From: a virus
DNA length: 40,980 nucleotides
IMG/VR virus record: IMGVR_UViG_3300031718_000022
Span: 1-40,980 of that record
Reading direction: 5' to 3' (one strand)
Below the pieces are notes generated by a model. That model did not search any database. It had not been told where the DNA came from and saw only the letters and a program-made list of their open reading frames with translations. This document shows positions 23,059-30,435 of this stretch, in pieces; the stretch's first letter is position 1, and every line of letters starts with the position of its first letter. The translations under genes and the position numbers were made by a program.

Positions 23059-23532
23059 TCAGGCGGCGAGCTTCGGCACAGTCAGGCGAATGTCTGATTC
23101 GAACCAGCGGCCGTCGAACATCAGGCGCTCCGCGGCCCGCCGGGCGGCCAGGCCGTCAACGATCTCTAAGCCGATGTGGCACCACCGAGGGAACTCGGCA
23201 CTCGCACCGGCAAAATCGCCCAGCCTGAACTTGCGCAAGAGGGTCGAGCCTTCGAGCGTATGCAATCCCAAGTTATAGGCGAAGGAAACGAGGGCATCGA
23301 AGCGGCATTGCAGGATATTGCCTGTCATCCCGAATACGCCAGTCTCGAACATCAAGAGATCCGCGGCCAGAAGCTGCTCGGCGCGATCTTGCGTGATCGT
23401 CAACCCGGAGGTAACGCCCGGACCTGTGTGGCCGTAGCCCACCGTCCAAATCCCGGCTGGGCACTTGTAGGATGTCAGGTCGCAGCCTTCGAAGTGGCAG
23501 ATTAAAGCGACGCCGATAGGAGAGGTCTTCAT
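23059..23532 (-). CDS. Endolysin, GH24 lysozyme
   Basis: A 157-residue T4-type lysozyme starting MKTSPIGVALICHFEG at ATG 23532 (its ATGA overlaps the upstream stop; AAAGGAAAA precedes). The catalytic signature E-8-(D/C)-5-T is exact: Glu15, Cys24, Thr30, leading to WTVGYGHTGPG. Later blocks CRFDALVSFAYNLG and GLAARRAAERLMF are typical of the family. It cleaves the peptidoglycan glycan chain at lysis. No signal or SAR segment is present, so release needs a holin, for which small membrane proteins nearby are candidates. Confidence 0.9.
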   Translation of the reverse strand: MKTSPIGVALICHFEGCDLTSYKCPAGIWTVGYGHTGPGVTSGLTITQDRAEQLLAADLLMFETGVFGMTGNILQCRFDALVSFAYNLGLHTLEGSTLLRKFRLGDFAGASAEFPRWCHIGLEIVDGLAARRAAERLMFDGRWFESDIRLTVPKLAA

Positions 23533-23765
23533 GCTTTTCCTTTCACTGCTGCCAGAATTTCGCACAGGCCGCGGATGTCCTGCCGCTGGGTTATTACCGT
23601 AGCGGCCATCAGTTGAATCATGTTCTGCTGATCTGTGGGGCCGTACTCGGGGAACGCCTGCTCGAAGTTGCTGGCTACTGTGAGGCGCAGAATTCTAAGG
23701 CTGTAGTGCTCCCACTCTTCCTCTTTTGTCTTGCCGAGAATCTTGCGAATAAACTTGCGCAGCAT
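23529..23765 (-). CDS. Hypothetical protein upstream of lysozyme
   Basis: A 78-residue basic-then-mixed protein beginning MLRKFIRKILGKTKEEEWEH at ATG 23765, where TAATG couples it to the GH99-like gene. The N-terminal amphipathic helix is positively charged and could lie on a membrane. The rest is helical (FEQAFPEYGPTDQQNMIQLM). No known family; its position beside the lysozyme suggests, but does not prove, a lysis-related role. Confidence 0.55.
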   Translation of the reverse strand: MLRKFIRKILGKTKEEEWEHYSLRILRLTVASNFEQAFPEYGPTDQQNMIQLMAATVITQRQDIRGLCEILAAVKGKA

Positions 23766-25147
23766 TACAGCACCACCTGGTTGTTGCCGTGATACGTCGT
23801 ATTGTCGGTGTCGACGATTAGCTGATTCGTGGAGGGGCGCCACACCGCGATGTGGTTGCCGCCCTGCCACTGGATGATCAGCGGCATGTCGCCAGGGACG
23901 CCGAACTGCACTGGGGACGGGGAGCCGGTCCAGACTCCATTCGCTGGATTGTACGAGAGCGCGACTGTCTGGCTGCCTGCGAGCATGATCATTTGCGAAG
24001 CGCCGGCGCTAACAGTGACGGGCGGGACGGAATTGGGAATCAGCGCAAGGCGGTAACTTGCGATTCCCTCCTGAACTTCATTCAGGCTCGCCATCCCGGT
24101 CAAGGTGCTGGGTTCAATGTCGGTATCCGTCGCGACGTCCCAGCCGTTTTCCGAGAATTCGTTAAACTGGTGGACGATTAGGATTGAGGGCTGCAACTGA
24201 TCCGCGTAGGACATGAAGGAGTTGAAGGTGCTTCCGTTTTGATTGAGCCCGTCCTCCGGGTCATATACCTTCGTGGTCGCGTTTCCCCAGCCGTTCTGCC
24301 GTGAGGGTGTTGCCATTGCAACGGTGAGGTTGTCAGGCTTCGCCTGCGCGATCAGGTAGGACGGAAGAAGTTGCCGCACCGGGTTCAATCGATCGACCCA
24401 ACTCCAAAACGGATTGAGGGGATTCACTTCGCGCAGTCCCGCCAGGCCGCTCGCGTTATCCCAGAGCGTGGGCTGGTCGTCGATAAAGGCGGCCATCAGT
24501 TTGATTGTGAGATTCGGATACTCCGCGGCTATCGCCTGCATTTTGCGCCAGGGTGCTGTGGGGTCGAGGCTCTGGGGCGCGCCGACATAGGCGACCACCA
24601 GCGGCTTGCCGTTATAAATGACGCTCCGGTCTGTGTATTGCGCAATCAGGGCTGAGAAATAATCGAGCTCTTCTTCGATCGGAGTCTTGCCGTTGCTGTC
24701 GAGGTCGAAATACGCCGGGTCGCCGCCGCCCACGAGGGGAACGATTTTCAGCGGGGTGCCTAGTTGCGTGAAGGCCGGGTATAAATTCGCGGTACTTGAT
24801 TTGATGGCCTGGAAAGAATCCCAGTTGGCCTGCCCACAATACGGCGCCCAAGCCTGCATGAAGCTGCAGTTGAGTCCGTTTGTCAGATCGACTAAGACGC
24901 CGTCAATACCCATCTGTTCGAGCCATGCGGCGTGCTGTCTGATTACGAGAGGATCGGCGCTGTCATAGCCCTTCAGGCCTGCATTCTGCATCGATACGGA
25001 GGCCAGGAGGGGTTGCGAGTTCGACCATTCGAAGCCGACGGCGGCGGGACCGAACCAAGCTTCATACTCCATGAGGACGATGTGCGTAGGAGCTTGCGCG
25101 CAGAGTGCGGACGCAATAAAAGGAAATATTAGGACCAAAGATTTCAT
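23765..25147 (-). CDS. Secreted GH99/GH71-like glycoside hydrolase
   Basis: A 460-residue protein with a Sec signal peptide (MKSLVLIFPFIASALCAQA). The N-terminal two thirds resemble GH99/WbsX-like TIM-barrel enzymes: MEYEAWFGPAAVGFEWS, then DPLVIRQHAAWLEQMGIDGV with VDL, LVVAYVGAPQ, and a late HQFNEFSENGWDV with a Glu in a position where such enzymes carry acid residues. A C-terminal beta-rich region of about 100 residues could bind carbohydrate. Family members act on mannosides or extracellular polysaccharide. In the lysis region it may degrade host capsule or act as lysogenic conversion cargo. The catalytic residues were not verified. Confidence 0.65.
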   Translation of the reverse strand: MKSLVLIFPFIASALCAQAPTHIVLMEYEAWFGPAAVGFEWSNSQPLLASVSMQNAGLKGYDSADPLVIRQHAAWLEQMGIDGVLVDLTNGLNCSFMQAWAPYCGQANWDSFQAIKSSTANLYPAFTQLGTPLKIVPLVGGGDPAYFDLDSNGKTPIEEELDYFSALIAQYTDRSVIYNGKPLVVAYVGAPQSLDPTAPWRKMQAIAAEYPNLTIKLMAAFIDDQPTLWDNASGLAGLREVNPLNPFWSWVDRLNPVRQLLPSYLIAQAKPDNLTVAMATPSRQNGWGNATTKVYDPEDGLNQNGSTFNSFMSYADQLQPSILIVHQFNEFSENGWDVATDTDIEPSTLTGMASLNEVQEGIASYRLALIPNSVPPVTVSAGASQMIMLAGSQTVALSYNPANGVWTGSPSPVQFGVPGDMPLIIQWQGGNHIAVWRPSTNQLIVDTDNTTYHGNNQVVL

Positions 25148-25212
25148 TGCTTGAGCCTGAGAATTACTGGTTCAGAGGAGCGGATTCACGAGGGACTGCA
25201 ACGCGAGATAGA

Positions 25213-25575
25213 ATGGCGGGCATGCCGAACAAACTCACTACTCCAATAGCGCTCGCAGCCATCGCGGGCTTCGAAGCCCAAAAAGCCGAGATAGACCAGA
25301 AGATTCGAGAGCTGCGCGAAATGCTGGAGCCCGCTGAAGGGCGGCCGCTAAATCCTATCGAGACGGACGCGCCAGGGAGCGCCGCGCGGGGGAAGCGTCA
25401 CTTCAGCGCCGCCGCGCGGAAGAGAATGGCCGAAGCACAGCAGCGAAGATGGGCGGCCAAGAAAGGCATCGCGCTGGTTGCCGAAAAACCGAAGCGTAAA
25501 ATCAGCGCCGCGGGGAGAAGGGCGATTAGCGCCGCGCAGAAGAAGCGTTGGGCGGCGATGAAACGCGCCGGCTAA
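25213..25575 (+). CDS. Basic protein with two SAAxRKxxxAQxxRW repeats
   Basis: A 120-residue protein (start ATG 25213, or 25222). The N-terminal half is helical (IAGFEAQKAEIDQKIRELRE). The C-terminal half has two copies of one motif: FSAAARKRMAEAQQRRWAAK and ISAAGRRAISAAQKKRWAAM. Very basic repeats of this sort are common in small acidobacterial and planctomycete proteins, and in my recollection are often treated as DNA-binding, though that is not proven. It lies on the plus strand between leftward genes and ends five bases before a convergent membrane gene. Confidence 0.6.
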   Translation: MAGMPNKLTTPIALAAIAGFEAQKAEIDQKIRELREMLEPAEGRPLNPIETDAPGSAARGKRHFSAAARKRMAEAQQRRWAAKKGIALVAEKPKRKISAAGRRAISAAQKKRWAAMKRAG

Positions 25576-25580
25576 GGCTT

Positions 25581-25724
25581 TCAGGGAATCCAGTGAATCG
25601 TCAGGCGGAGATGGTCCGGAAGGATAAAAAGTAAATAAGAAAAGCCGAGCACGAGGGCCCCGAAGAAGGCAATGACCAGATCGGCAAACAAGTTGTCTAG
25701 CTTCTCTCTCGTGCTGCTCTTCAT
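25581..25724 (-). CDS. 47-residue single-span membrane protein
   Basis: The start at ATG 25724 has GAGGG six bases upstream. An upstream in-frame extension lacks support. One hydrophobic segment spans residues about 13-33 (ADLVIAFFGALVLGFSYLLF) after the charged N-terminus MKSSTREKLDNL. It is a candidate holin or small regulator by size and place in the lysis region. Nothing else is recognisable. Confidence 0.5.
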   Translation of the reverse strand: MKSSTREKLDNLFADLVIAFFGALVLGFSYLLFILPDHLRLTIHWIP

Positions 25725-25762
25725 TCCAGTCCCTCGTGAACTACGCAAAGCCGAAGACGGAA

Positions 25763-26140
25763 TCACAGGGCTACCTCTTCTTTATTTTCGGAGGGCAAAG
25801 AAATGTCTCCGGGGTGAGAGACTCCCCACATTGCGACTTCCGTCCGGTTTCCCATACCCAGCTTCGCGAAGATATCCGCGAAGTAGACTTTGACTGTTCC
25901 TGTAGTGAGGTGAAGCTCAAAAGCAATTTGCTTATTCGCTTTCGCCTGCATGAGCAGCCGTACCAACTGTTTCTCCCGCGGGCTCAGAGCCTTACCTAAC
26001 GGGGACTCCGAATCCTTGTACCTTAGACGGGGCAATCGGCAGGTGGGACAGACCCGCTCGTTATCCTTGGCGCGGAAATCCTGCTGGCACCGAAAGCAGT
26101 TTCTCGTCTGCTCAGTATGAAGAAATCCTTGGCTATTCAT
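25763..26140 (-). CDS. LuxR-type regulator with N-terminal zinc ribbon
   Basis: A 125-residue protein with two modules. Residues 15-34 hold two Cys pairs (NCFRCQQDF and VCPTCRLP), a zinc-ribbon-like knuckle. Residues 50-110 are a LuxR helix-turn-helix: LSPREKQLVRLLMQAKANKQ, then IAFELHLTTGTVKVYFADIF and GMGNRTEVAM. There is no autoinducer or receiver domain, so it is a solo HTH with an unusual metal module. The start overlaps the stop region of the small membrane gene at 26133. It probably controls phage or host transcription; its targets are unknown. Confidence 0.75.
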   Translation of the reverse strand: MNSQGFLHTEQTRNCFRCQQDFRAKDNERVCPTCRLPRLRYKDSESPLGKALSPREKQLVRLLMQAKANKQIAFELHLTTGTVKVYFADIFAKLGMGNRTEVAMWGVSHPGDISLPSENKEEVAL

Positions 26141-26282
26141 GCTTGACCTGAAGATGCGAAAACAAACCAGCCAAACCCGATGCCGCCATAGTCAAGACGG
26201 CACCGTTGTTTGTTACTACCCCGATTACGGTGAGCCCGATCACCAGAACGACTAGAGCGACGATGACGGGAGTTTGGGACAT
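26133..26282 (-). CDS. 49-residue hydrophobic protein, holin-like
   Basis: ATG 26282 overlaps the stop of the preceding gene (ATGA), and the frame ends TAG at 26133, overlapping the LuxR-type gene by eight bases. The product has a hydrophobic stretch (VIVALVVLVIGLTVIGVVTN) and a second weaker one (VLTMAASGLAGLFSHL). Two short spans with a polar end (LQVKHE) are typical of small holins. It is too short to be proven by sequence alone, but coding is likely because of the tight coupling. Confidence 0.55.
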   Translation of the reverse strand: MSQTPVIVALVVLVIGLTVIGVVTNNGAVLTMAASGLAGLFSHLQVKHE

Positions 26283-26695
26283 CAGGCGGCCAAAGGGGCG
26301 GATACAACTGCGGGGCTTGCAACGGGGATCGTATGGCCGAGGCCAATTGCGGAGACAACACCGAGGACGGTGGGCGTGATGGCCTTCACGTCGCTAATTT
26401 CGTCGGCGGCCATTTTAATCGTGACGGTGCCCGAGGCGAGAGCGGCCTGCAAGGTCGCTTCGTCATTCAGAGCGATGGTGACCTTGGCCAGCATTGCATT
26501 GCTCGCATTGCCGATAGCCGCAATCATAGAAGCGGCTCCGGGCTCAAGCACGGTGGCAACGGTTTCGACAGTTGGAATCGTTTTGGTAGCGAAGGCGACG
26601 GCCGCCTGCACCTTGGGAAGATCGCTCACGGCGAGCGCTTTCAAAGTAGTGAAGGCTTTCGCCACCGCGTGCTCGAATGAAGTGAAAAACGTCAT
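26282..26695 (-). CDS. Ala/Val-rich hypothetical protein
   Basis: A 137-residue protein of low complexity, rich in Ala, Val and Thr. It starts MTFFTSFEHAVAKAFTTLKA and carries segments such as ASMIAAIGNASNAMLAKVTI. AGGAG lies 11 bases before ATG 26695. The C-terminal hydrophobic stretch (PTVLGVVSAIGLGHTIPVAS) could be membrane-associated. It is coupled to a holin-like gene. No family known. Confidence 0.55.
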   Translation of the reverse strand: MTFFTSFEHAVAKAFTTLKALAVSDLPKVQAAVAFATKTIPTVETVATVLEPGAASMIAAIGNASNAMLAKVTIALNDEATLQAALASGTVTIKMAADEISDVKAITPTVLGVVSAIGLGHTIPVASPAVVSAPLAA

Positions 26696-26703
26696 GGTCG
26701 GTA

Positions 26704-26961
26704 TTACTCCTTGGTGAAAAGGACAGCTTCGATAGTGCGCTTCACGGAGCGCCGGTAGGCCTCATGCGCCGCCAGATACCGATTGAGGCGCAGACCGATC
26801 TCGCGCCTTTCCTCCGGCGCGGCATTATCAATTGCACGGATCAGAAGACTGACGGCGGGCGAAAGCAGCACGAGCGGAATGCCGGAGCGCAAGCCCATGT
26901 TCAGAATGGCCGAACTGAGCGCGGAAGTTGCGGCGCCCAGCTTCGAAATCGCCTTCTGCAC
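26704..26961 (-). CDS. Hypothetical helical protein
   Basis: An 85-residue protein. The start is GTG 26961, one base after the TAA of the preceding gene with a GGGGCGGGG stretch upstream (a TTG at 26985 is the alternative). It has a hydrophobic centre (IPLVLLSPAVSLLIRAIDNA) flanked by charged helices (ERREIGLRLNRYLAAHEAYR). It might be membrane-associated. Unknown function. Confidence 0.5.
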   Translation of the reverse strand: MQKAISKLGAATSALSSAILNMGLRSGIPLVLLSPAVSLLIRAIDNAAPEERREIGLRLNRYLAAHEAYRRSVKRTIEAVLFTKE

Positions 26962-26962
26962 C

Positions 26963-27808
26963 TTAGAAGGCCCCGCCCCGCGCAAGAGCGATGACGATCG
27001 CCTCGAAATTGGAGAAGAACCTCGCCACCTTCTGTTTCTTATTCATCGGCGGCGGATGGAAGTACTTGATGTCGAGGTTGTGTGTCGCATCGTGGAAGTC
27101 GGCGGTAATGCCGGTTACGTGCTGAGTGAGTTCAGGGGCTGCTTTCGCAATTGCCTGCATGCTCTGCTCGGTGGCCTTCGAAACTCCCTGCACGCGATTG
27201 AACAGGCAGTCGGGATTGCCTCCGACGGGCTCGCCGAAGGCGTCGAAATAGGCGCAATCGGTGAAGGGTGGAAGTGCATCATCGATGTGCGCGGTGATGT
27301 CAGCCAGTTTGGTGCTGGTGGCGCCGAGGCCCGCGATCGCCGGTTCCAGATCGGCTCGCAATTCCGCGACCTGGTCGAGAGCTTGCCCAGTGCGGGAGTC
27401 AGTAATCTTCAGTGCCTGGCCTAATCTGGAGTCGGTGATCTTCAAGGTCTGGGATATCTGACCATTCAGCGCGCCCCCCTGCTCCCGAATGGCCGTCATG
27501 GCGTTCCGTTCAATGGCGGTGAGCTGTTTGCTGGTATCGTTGCGCAAGCCGCGAATCTGGGTGTTCAGAAAAGTGAGCACAAGCGCGCGCATGGGGATCT
27601 TGTCCTGAATATCGAGGCTCCGCGGATCCCCATCGAGAACGCGCGAAAGCTGGGAGGTCAGATCCTGGTGAATGCCCGCGAGTTCCGCTGGCAAAGCCGC
27701 AACGGTAACATTGACGGAGCGGACGGCAAGAGCGGTCTGAATCAGAACTGCCAGGAATGCGGCGAGCGCGAGACAGACCAGCACGTCGCGAATGGGTTTG
27801 ATATTCAT
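26963..27808 (-). CDS. Membrane-anchored coiled-coil protein
   Basis: A 281-residue protein starting MNIKPIRDVLVCLALAAFLA at ATG 27808, where an ATGA overlap couples it to a tiny gene. One N-terminal membrane span (residues about 8-28) is followed by a long helical, Gln/Ala/Asp-rich region with a tandem 12-residue repeat (LKITDSRLGQALKITDSRTG), characteristic of a coiled coil. The C-terminus has Cys and a Pro patch. It may stay in the periplasm or cytoplasm as an elongated rod. No family is recognised; a lysis or exclusion role is only a guess. Confidence 0.55.
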   Translation of the reverse strand: MNIKPIRDVLVCLALAAFLAVLIQTALAVRSVNVTVAALPAELAGIHQDLTSQLSRVLDGDPRSLDIQDKIPMRALVLTFLNTQIRGLRNDTSKQLTAIERNAMTAIREQGGALNGQISQTLKITDSRLGQALKITDSRTGQALDQVAELRADLEPAIAGLGATSTKLADITAHIDDALPPFTDCAYFDAFGEPVGGNPDCLFNRVQGVSKATEQSMQAIAKAAPELTQHVTGITADFHDATHNLDIKYFHPPPMNKKQKVARFFSNFEAIVIALARGGAF

Positions 27809-27915
27809 CGGGCTCTCTTGCTTTCTGGCTTTCGGGCTTTCGAGCGCTGGCCGGGGAGATCCCAGCTCAACAGCTCGTAGATTTCCGGTTCCGGCCATTC
27901 GTCAAGCGGAATCAC
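27805..27915 (-). CDS. 36-residue hypothetical protein with coupled start and stop
   Basis: The frame GTG 27915 to TGA 27805 encodes a peptide beginning VIPLDEWPEPEIYELLSWDL with a basic end (KARKPESKRAR). Its start overlaps the preceding gene's stop as GTGA, and its stop overlaps the next gene's start as ATGA. This dual coupling makes translation plausible. Function is unknown. Confidence 0.4.
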   Translation of the reverse strand: MIPLDEWPEPEIYELLSWDLPGQRSKARKPESKRAR

Positions 27916-28205
27916 TTGCCTACCCTGCGAAGGTCACGCCGATCTTCGAGGAGGTTCTGAGCGGCGAGGGATTCGTCCATGCGCTTCTCGCGCTCATCCA
28001 TTTGGGTCTGCACGCGTGTGATCGTGACCTGCAGTGAATTCAGCGTGAGTACCAGCGTCTCGTTGGTGGCCGATGCTTTCGCGGCCTGCACTTCGACGAC
28101 AGTGAGTCGGTTCGACAGGGAGCCATACTGCACCGCGAAACCGCCCAAAAGAACAGCGGCGGTTATGATATGGCCCAAGTCAATCTTCCAATCGATTTGC
28201 ATCAT
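27912..28205 (-). CDS. Single-span membrane protein with coiled-coil tail
   Basis: A 97-residue protein (ATG 28205; an upstream TTG at 28211 and an ATG at 28202 are alternatives). One hydrophobic segment is near the N-terminus (DLGHIITAAVLLGGFAVQYG), followed by a helical tail with heptads (LTLNSLQVTITRVQTQMDER). This layout resembles i-spanins, which attach to the inner membrane with a periplasmic coiled coil, but a partner lipoprotein was not found. Position in the lysis/cargo region agrees. Confidence 0.55.
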   Translation of the reverse strand: MMQIDWKIDLGHIITAAVLLGGFAVQYGSLSNRLTVVEVQAAKASATNETLVLTLNSLQVTITRVQTQMDEREKRMDESLAAQNLLEDRRDLRRVGK

Positions 28206-28216
28206 GTCCAACCGAT

Positions 28217-29332
28217 CTATGCGAGGAGCCGTCCGCCGGGCCCGAGTTCCTGAGTCATCTCATTGCGAGCACGGAAATATGCGCGCAGGTCATCCCGCAG
28301 CCGAGGTTTATTGCCGGAGAGTTGCCAGAGGCCCTGCCAGTCGCGCTTCAGATCGCGATTTGGATCGAACTGGTTTTCCACCAGAATTCGCTCACGCTCG
28401 CGGTAAAAGCGATTCGTCTTCGGGCCGTGCCAGAAATGCGTGATGTGATTGTCGATGTACCAGATATCGGCCTTCAGAGCGAGCGCGCCTGCCTGCCAGT
28501 TCCGGACGGCTTCAAAGTACGGTGCGCAGCCTTTAATGTCGAGATCATCGACCAGGCCTGCCATTCCGTATCCCATAATCCAGTCGGCGCTGCCGAGGAT
28601 CGCCTGATCGAACATGCCGCCCATGTCGTTCCAGGTGTCGCGGTTGAACGCCCAGCCGAGGCCGGTTGCGCCCCACCAGATTTTCTCCGCCGGCGGAGTT
28701 TCCGGCCGCTCGCAGACGTTGCCGCCGTAGTGGTTCGGGTTAGCCTTCGGCTTCCTGGAAGCCATCTGCGAAACACCAGGGCTCCGCGCTGTAGCAGGGT
28801 CCTGGTGGAATACGTCCGCAGTGATGGATTGCGAGTAGGAATAGGCGAAACCGTTGCTCACGCAATAGGGGCGGTGCCGATAATCGGAATCGGTGAACTG
28901 GTGGAACAGTTGAACGGCGCCATAGTGTTGGAGCTGGTGGATTGTTTCGAGAGCCCAATCGTAACGGGACATCTGCACGTCCCCGTCCAGCCAAGCCACG
29001 TACTCAGCTTCCGGAGGCATGCGCGAGACGATCAGGTTGAGAACATTCTCTTTCAGCCAAAGCTCGTGAATCGTGCGGAACTGGAAATCGCGGGGATTCC
29101 TGGGGTCGGTTACTTCGAACGGCCGGTCTCCGAAGGCAACCTCGCCCACGTACAGCTTTACGTTTGCGGAGGCCTCCATGCGCTTGCGGAAATCGTTGAA
29201 CATCTCCCTGCGCACAGGCCAGCGTTGCGGGTTGGAATACATACATGCGACATGGAGAGTTCCTTTTTCCGACCACGGAGAAAAGGCCAGGTGAACATTG
29301 GGATGCAGGGATTTTTGATGCTTTGAGGTCAT
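28217..29332 (-). CDS. Glycosyltransferase-like protein (GT-A type)
   Basis: A 371-residue protein starting MTSKHQKSLHPNVHLAFSPW at ATG 29332 (ATGA overlap). It has the nucleotide-sugar binding pattern WLDGDVQ with D116-x-D118, then HQFTDSDYRHRPYCVSNGFA, a GGNVC region and GLGWAFNRDTWNDMGGMFDQ with GSADW, the common GT-A catalytic block. No signal peptide or membrane span is present, so it acts in the cytoplasm. It could modify host envelope sugar, phage DNA or a virion protein. Donor and acceptor are unknown. Confidence 0.7.
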   Translation of the reverse strand: MTSKHQKSLHPNVHLAFSPWSEKGTLHVACMYSNPQRWPVRREMFNDFRKRMEASANVKLYVGEVAFGDRPFEVTDPRNPRDFQFRTIHELWLKENVLNLIVSRMPPEAEYVAWLDGDVQMSRYDWALETIHQLQHYGAVQLFHQFTDSDYRHRPYCVSNGFAYSYSQSITADVFHQDPATARSPGVSQMASRKPKANPNHYGGNVCERPETPPAEKIWWGATGLGWAFNRDTWNDMGGMFDQAILGSADWIMGYGMAGLVDDLDIKGCAPYFEAVRNWQAGALALKADIWYIDNHITHFWHGPKTNRFYRERERILVENQFDPNRDLKRDWQGLWQLSGNKPRLRDDLRAYFRARNEMTQELGPGGRLLA

Positions 29333-29535
29333 GATGTCTCGGAAAGTGGGAGGAAGCGATATTGCTCGACGAAGCGCGAAGTCCGCGGGCACTTAAGCTG
29401 TCCGACCAGGTCGTAATAGCTCGGGTCTTCGAACTTCTCGCGGTAAATTCGTTCCCAGCGCGCGCAATCGCAACGCGGTTGGCCACAGCGGCAGGCTGGA
29501 CTATTTGGATTCGGCACGTTCAGCCCGGTCGCCAT
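29329..29535 (-). CDS. Small Cys-rich hypothetical protein
   Basis: A 68-residue protein starting at ATG 29535. The N-terminal half carries four Cys (ACRCGQPRCDCARWERIY), probably a metal site. The C-terminal half is helical and ends FLPLSETS. It overlaps the glycosyltransferase start and the preceding gene. The close coupling suggests an accessory role to the glycosyltransferase, but this is not demonstrable. Confidence 0.5.
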   Translation of the reverse strand: MATGLNVPNPNSPACRCGQPRCDCARWERIYREKFEDPSYYDLVGQLKCPRTSRFVEQYRFLPLSETS

Positions 29536-29875
29536 CACGCCAGGGATCGGCAGTTATCAGATCATTGACGACGGAGAAAAAGATAGACTCGGCCTCGGCG
29601 TGAACGCGCTTCAATGTCCAGACCTTTTCTGGGTTGGTGTCGGTCTCGTGGTCATGGCTCGTCGCGCGAGCATTTCCGCGAAGTGAATCGCGGTCCGAAT
29701 CGTCGGCCAGCGATTCGAGCAGAATGCGGACGACCGGACCTTTGCGCTTTCTCACTGCCGTCGCGTTGGGCGCCTCCAGCAGGACGCGGGCGCGGACGGA
29801 GTCGGCATCGACGCGTTCGACAATGACACCCTCGCCGTTGCATACGGGGATGCGGATAGACGCAACTGTCTTCAT
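29501..29875 (-). CDS. Hypothetical protein
   Basis: A 124-residue protein: a beta-rich start (MKTVASIRIPVCNGEGVIVE), an acidic-basic middle (DDSDRDSLRGNARATSHDHE) and a helical end. No motif or membrane segment. ATG 29875 is chosen because the alternative is far downstream; no clear ribosome binding site. It overlaps the Cys-rich gene by 35 bases. Confidence 0.5.
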   Translation of the reverse strand: MKTVASIRIPVCNGEGVIVERVDADSVRARVLLEAPNATAVRKRKGPVVRILLESLADDSDRDSLRGNARATSHDHETDTNPEKVWTLKRVHAEAESIFFSVVNDLITADPWRDGDRAERAESK

Positions 29876-29943
29876 AGAGTTGGGGGGCGGACTATTTTAG
29901 AGACCGGCCCGGCGGTCTTGCACCTGGTGGGTGCGGTGGGGTC

Positions 29944-30339
29944 CTACGCCGCTTTGTAGCGGGGAATCGCTTTCAGTTTTCGCTTGCCTGTGCGCGCTTC
30001 AGTCTGGAGTGCCTCCGCGGCGGAGTTGCCGAGTACTCCGGCGAGCGCCTTAAATGTGACGTCGCAAATTGCGAGCAGGCCTTTCAATCCGCCGGCGGCC
30101 TTGCATACTTTGGCCATCGATTTCCAGGACTTCTCAATCGGCCGCGGGTCGATCTGAATGACAAAGCGATCGCCTTCGGGATATGCCCAAAGGGTGGGAT
30201 GCAACAGCTCGTCCGGGTACCAACTTCTGATGGTTTCTTTTAGATCGTCGAGGCGCTTTTGCCGGGGCGCCCAAACCTGACTCTCCATATACAGATCGCC
30301 AAATTCATCGAACGCAGCGATTTGTTCGGGGGTTGCCAT
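29944..30339 (-). CDS. Hypothetical protein at the start of the leftward cluster
   Basis: A 131-residue protein starting MATPEQIAAFDEFGDLYMES. The N-terminal half is mixed helix/strand with charge and Trp residues. The C-terminal half has a small hydrophobic region (GGLKGLLAICDVTFKALAGV) and a basic end (KRKLKAIPRYKAA). It faces the divergent LuxR-like gene at 30436, so the promoter region 30340-30435 may serve both. Unknown function. Confidence 0.55.
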   Translation of the reverse strand: MATPEQIAAFDEFGDLYMESQVWAPRQKRLDDLKETIRSWYPDELLHPTLWAYPEGDRFVIQIDPRPIEKSWKSMAKVCKAAGGLKGLLAICDVTFKALAGVLGNSAAEALQTEARTGKRKLKAIPRYKAA

Positions 30340-30435
30340 AATCCAATGGTGCGCACGCGGGTCCGCCGGCCGCCATCTGTATAAGCGTCAATTCCAGTTA
30401 TCGTAAAGAAGAGCATATGAAATGCGGAAGTTTAT

